Positions 60,831 to 62,180 of a stretch of 62,180 nucleotides of DNA are shown here, in pieces (within the stretch, counting starts at the first letter, position 1; every line of letters starts with the position of its first letter). The position numbers and the translations under genes are program-made. This DNA comes from Sandaracinaceae bacterium (GTDB lineage: Bacteria > Myxococcota_A > Polyangia > Polyangiales > Sandaracinaceae). The stretch lies in NCBI GenBank assembly GCA_019637095.1, contig JAHBWG010000057.1, forward strand, positions 1 to 62,180, given 5' to 3'. Below the pieces are notes generated by a model that did not search any database, had not been told where the DNA came from, and saw only the letters and a program-made list of their open reading frames with translations.

Positions 60831-61814
60831 ATGCATCCTCCGCCGCGTCGCACTTTCTTGCTGCGGAGCGAGGCCGTGCTCGAGTGCCCGTGCTGTCTGT
60901 TGACGAGCGAGTCGACGCAAGATGTCTTGCGATTCTTCTGGCCCGATCACGACGTGCGCGCGGTGCTGCGCCCCGACGGCCCGTGCTCGTTCTGCGAGGC
61001 CAGCGCGCGCTGGCTCGACCCGGCGCGCCTCGCCGCCGAGCGCGACGAGGTGCTCGCGCACGCGCGGCGGCCAGTGCTGCTCGCGTACTCGGGCGGCAAG
61101 GACAGCACGGCGGCGCTCCATCACCTGCGCCGCGATCTCGGCGTCGAGACGCTGGCGGTGCTCTTCGACAACGGCTTCATCCCGCCCGCGGTCCTCGAGT
61201 ACGCGGCGCGCATCACCGCCGAGCTCGGCGCGGAGCTCGTGATCGACCGCGAGGCCCCCGGCCGCGAGCGCCTGCGCGCCGGCTTCGCGCGGCGGCTGAG
61301 GGTGGCGTTCCGCGGCCCCCGCAACGACGTCTGCGCCGTGTGCAGCAAGACGTTCCTGCGGCGCTTCCACCGCATCGCGCGCGAGCGCGGCGCGGACACG
61401 ATCGTGCTCGGCAACAACTTCTGGGCGCACAGCCCGCACACCTCCGGCGGCGCCGCGCCGCCGTGGATGACCGCGAGCTGGTCGCGCGAGCTCGCGGACG
61501 GCGCGACGCTCTGGCACCTGAACCTCCCGTTCGCGAGCCGCATCACGCGCGCCCGCACGCGCGAGATCCTCGACGAGATCGGGTTCCACGACGCGAGGTT
61601 CACCGGCTACACGTCGAACTGCGTCTTGAGCGACTTCCAAGATCACGTCCGCGCGCGCGACGGGCAACCGACGGACTGGGGGCGCGAGTACCTCTCGCTC
61701 GAGGTGAGCGCGGGCTACCTCACGCGCGCCGAGGCCCTCGAAGAGCTCGGCCGCGCGCGCGGCGCCGCCGACGCGGCGCTGATGGCCCGGATCGAGCGCG
61801 CGCTCGCCCCGTGA
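60831..61814 (+). CDS. PP-loop ATPase with cysteine motifs
   Basis: 327 aa. The PP-loop signature LLAYSGGKDSTAALHHLRRD (about 83-102) marks an ATP pyrophosphatase that adenylates a substrate. Paired cysteines lie before (CPCCLL, CSFC) and after it (CAVCSK, residues about 166-171), as in TtcA/TtuA-like tRNA thiolation enzymes and in sugar N-transferases of the WbpG type. Residues VLGNNFWAHSPHTSGGA and NLPFASRITRARTREILDEI follow. The acceptor could be a tRNA, a sugar or a peptide. ATG 60831 has a G-rich stretch ahead. A TATCCT at about 60747-60753 suggests a leader of roughly 75 nt. Confidence 0.85.
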   Translation: MHPPPRRTFLLRSEAVLECPCCLLTSESTQDVLRFFWPDHDVRAVLRPDGPCSFCEASARWLDPARLAAERDEVLAHARRPVLLAYSGGKDSTAALHHLRRDLGVETLAVLFDNGFIPPAVLEYAARITAELGAELVIDREAPGRERLRAGFARRLRVAFRGPRNDVCAVCSKTFLRRFHRIARERGADTIVLGNNFWAHSPHTSGGAAPPWMTASWSRELADGATLWHLNLPFASRITRARTREILDEIGFHDARFTGYTSNCVLSDFQDHVRARDGQPTDWGREYLSLEVSAGYLTRAEALEELGRARGAADAALMARIERALAP

Positions 61815-61915
61815 AAGCGCGGCGAAACTCGGCATCGTTGCGCGCGCGCGTCTTCGGCCGGTAGCATCGACGCCGCTCGGGTGCGGCTCGGGCGTCAGAC
61901 TGCGTTGGAGGAGCG

Positions 61916-62180
61916 ATGGCCGAGAGCGACGAGCAGGGACGGAACGAGACGAAGACCCTCGACGAAGAGAGCATCGTGACCGAGCGCGTCGGGCGACGCT
62001 CCGCGGTCGCCGCCATCGGCGGCACGCTGCTCGGCGGGCTCGCGCTCGCGATCGCGGCGCCGGCCGAGGAGGCGCAGGCGCAGACGGACAGCGACGGCGG
62101 GCCGAACGCCGACGCCGCCGGCCGCGGCCGCACCGGGATCACCGACAGCGACGGCGGCCGCAACGCGGATCGCGCCGGCC
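61916..62180 (+). CDS. Exported DSDGG-repeat protein (3' truncated)
   Basis: Starts at ATG 61916 after TTGGAGGAGCG, a good ribosome-binding site, and runs off the window after 88 residues. The N-terminal part is acidic, then ERVGRRSAVAAIGG and LLGGLALAIAAPAEEAQAQ give a twin-arginine-like or Sec signal peptide. The mature part begins tandem units TDSDGGPNADAAGRGRTGI and TDSDGGRNADRAG. Such DxD/N-rich repeats may bind calcium or serve as a repeated core that is modified. The full length and repeat number lie beyond the window. Confidence 0.7.
   Translation, partial: MAESDEQGRNETKTLDEESIVTERVGRRSAVAAIGGTLLGGLALAIAAPAEEAQAQTDSDGGPNADAAGRGRTGITDSDGGRNADRAG

Overview
The window is about 62 kb of very GC-rich DNA with dense short intergenic gaps. 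The gene content points to a member of the Myxococcota (Polyangia, Sandaracinaceae-like). Supporting features are many lipoproteins with Asp/Ala/Gly-rich tails, two proteins with MopE-type CNGxDDDCDG motifs, eukaryote-like Ser/Thr kinases, a TonB-like AgmX/PglI C-terminal domain, an isolated mreB, and very long antisense open frames caused by base composition. The lineage is inferred from content only. No rRNA, tRNA, IS element or CRISPR array was recognised.

Layout. 1-11.2 kb is a type VI secretion (T6SS) cargo-like cluster: a VgrG cut by the window edge, a separate spike-extension gene, a membrane protein translationally coupled to a large pentapeptide-repeat protein, a lipoprotein, and an unusual 774-aa/271-aa gene pair. 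11.2-14.1 kb holds an outer-membrane protein, a hairpin array and an M20 amidohydrolase, closed by a long inverted repeat. 14.1-17.5 kb (minus) holds an alpha/beta hydrolase, a hybrid histidine kinase and an ECF sigma factor, divergent from mreB. lolA and three envelope genes follow. 21.0-29.3 kb is a YqiJ-like protein / flotillin / giant DUF3686-type AAA ATPase operon. 29.3-40.2 kb holds lipoproteins, an SDR, a DUF2461 gene with two decayed partial copies, and a 1202-aa kinase-STAND protein. 40.3-49.6 kb holds oxidoreductases, a YdeI-like protein, a lipase-like hydrolase, a MopE-type lipoprotein, an OsmC protein and a PAS/zinc protein. 49.6-52.4 kb is a pyruvate kinase-Ser/Thr kinase operon. 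52.5-62.2 kb holds an anchored hydrolase, a C2/PDZ-like lipoprotein, leucine dehydrogenase, a MopE/VWA lipoprotein, a zinc-ribbon/AgmX protein, a PP-loop ATPase and the start of an exported DSDGG-repeat protein.

How it works together. Most genes concern the cell envelope and its surroundings: secretion, lipoprotein trafficking (LolA), cell shape (MreB), membrane microdomains (flotillin) and surface lipoproteins. Signalling proteins sit among them and may couple metabolism (pyruvate kinase) or stress to them.

A recurrent layout is a TANNNT-like hexamer 6-8 nt before the start codon with no Shine-Dalgarno sequence. About 14 genes fit this closely. It suggests that many mRNAs here are leaderless, and it was used to choose start codons.
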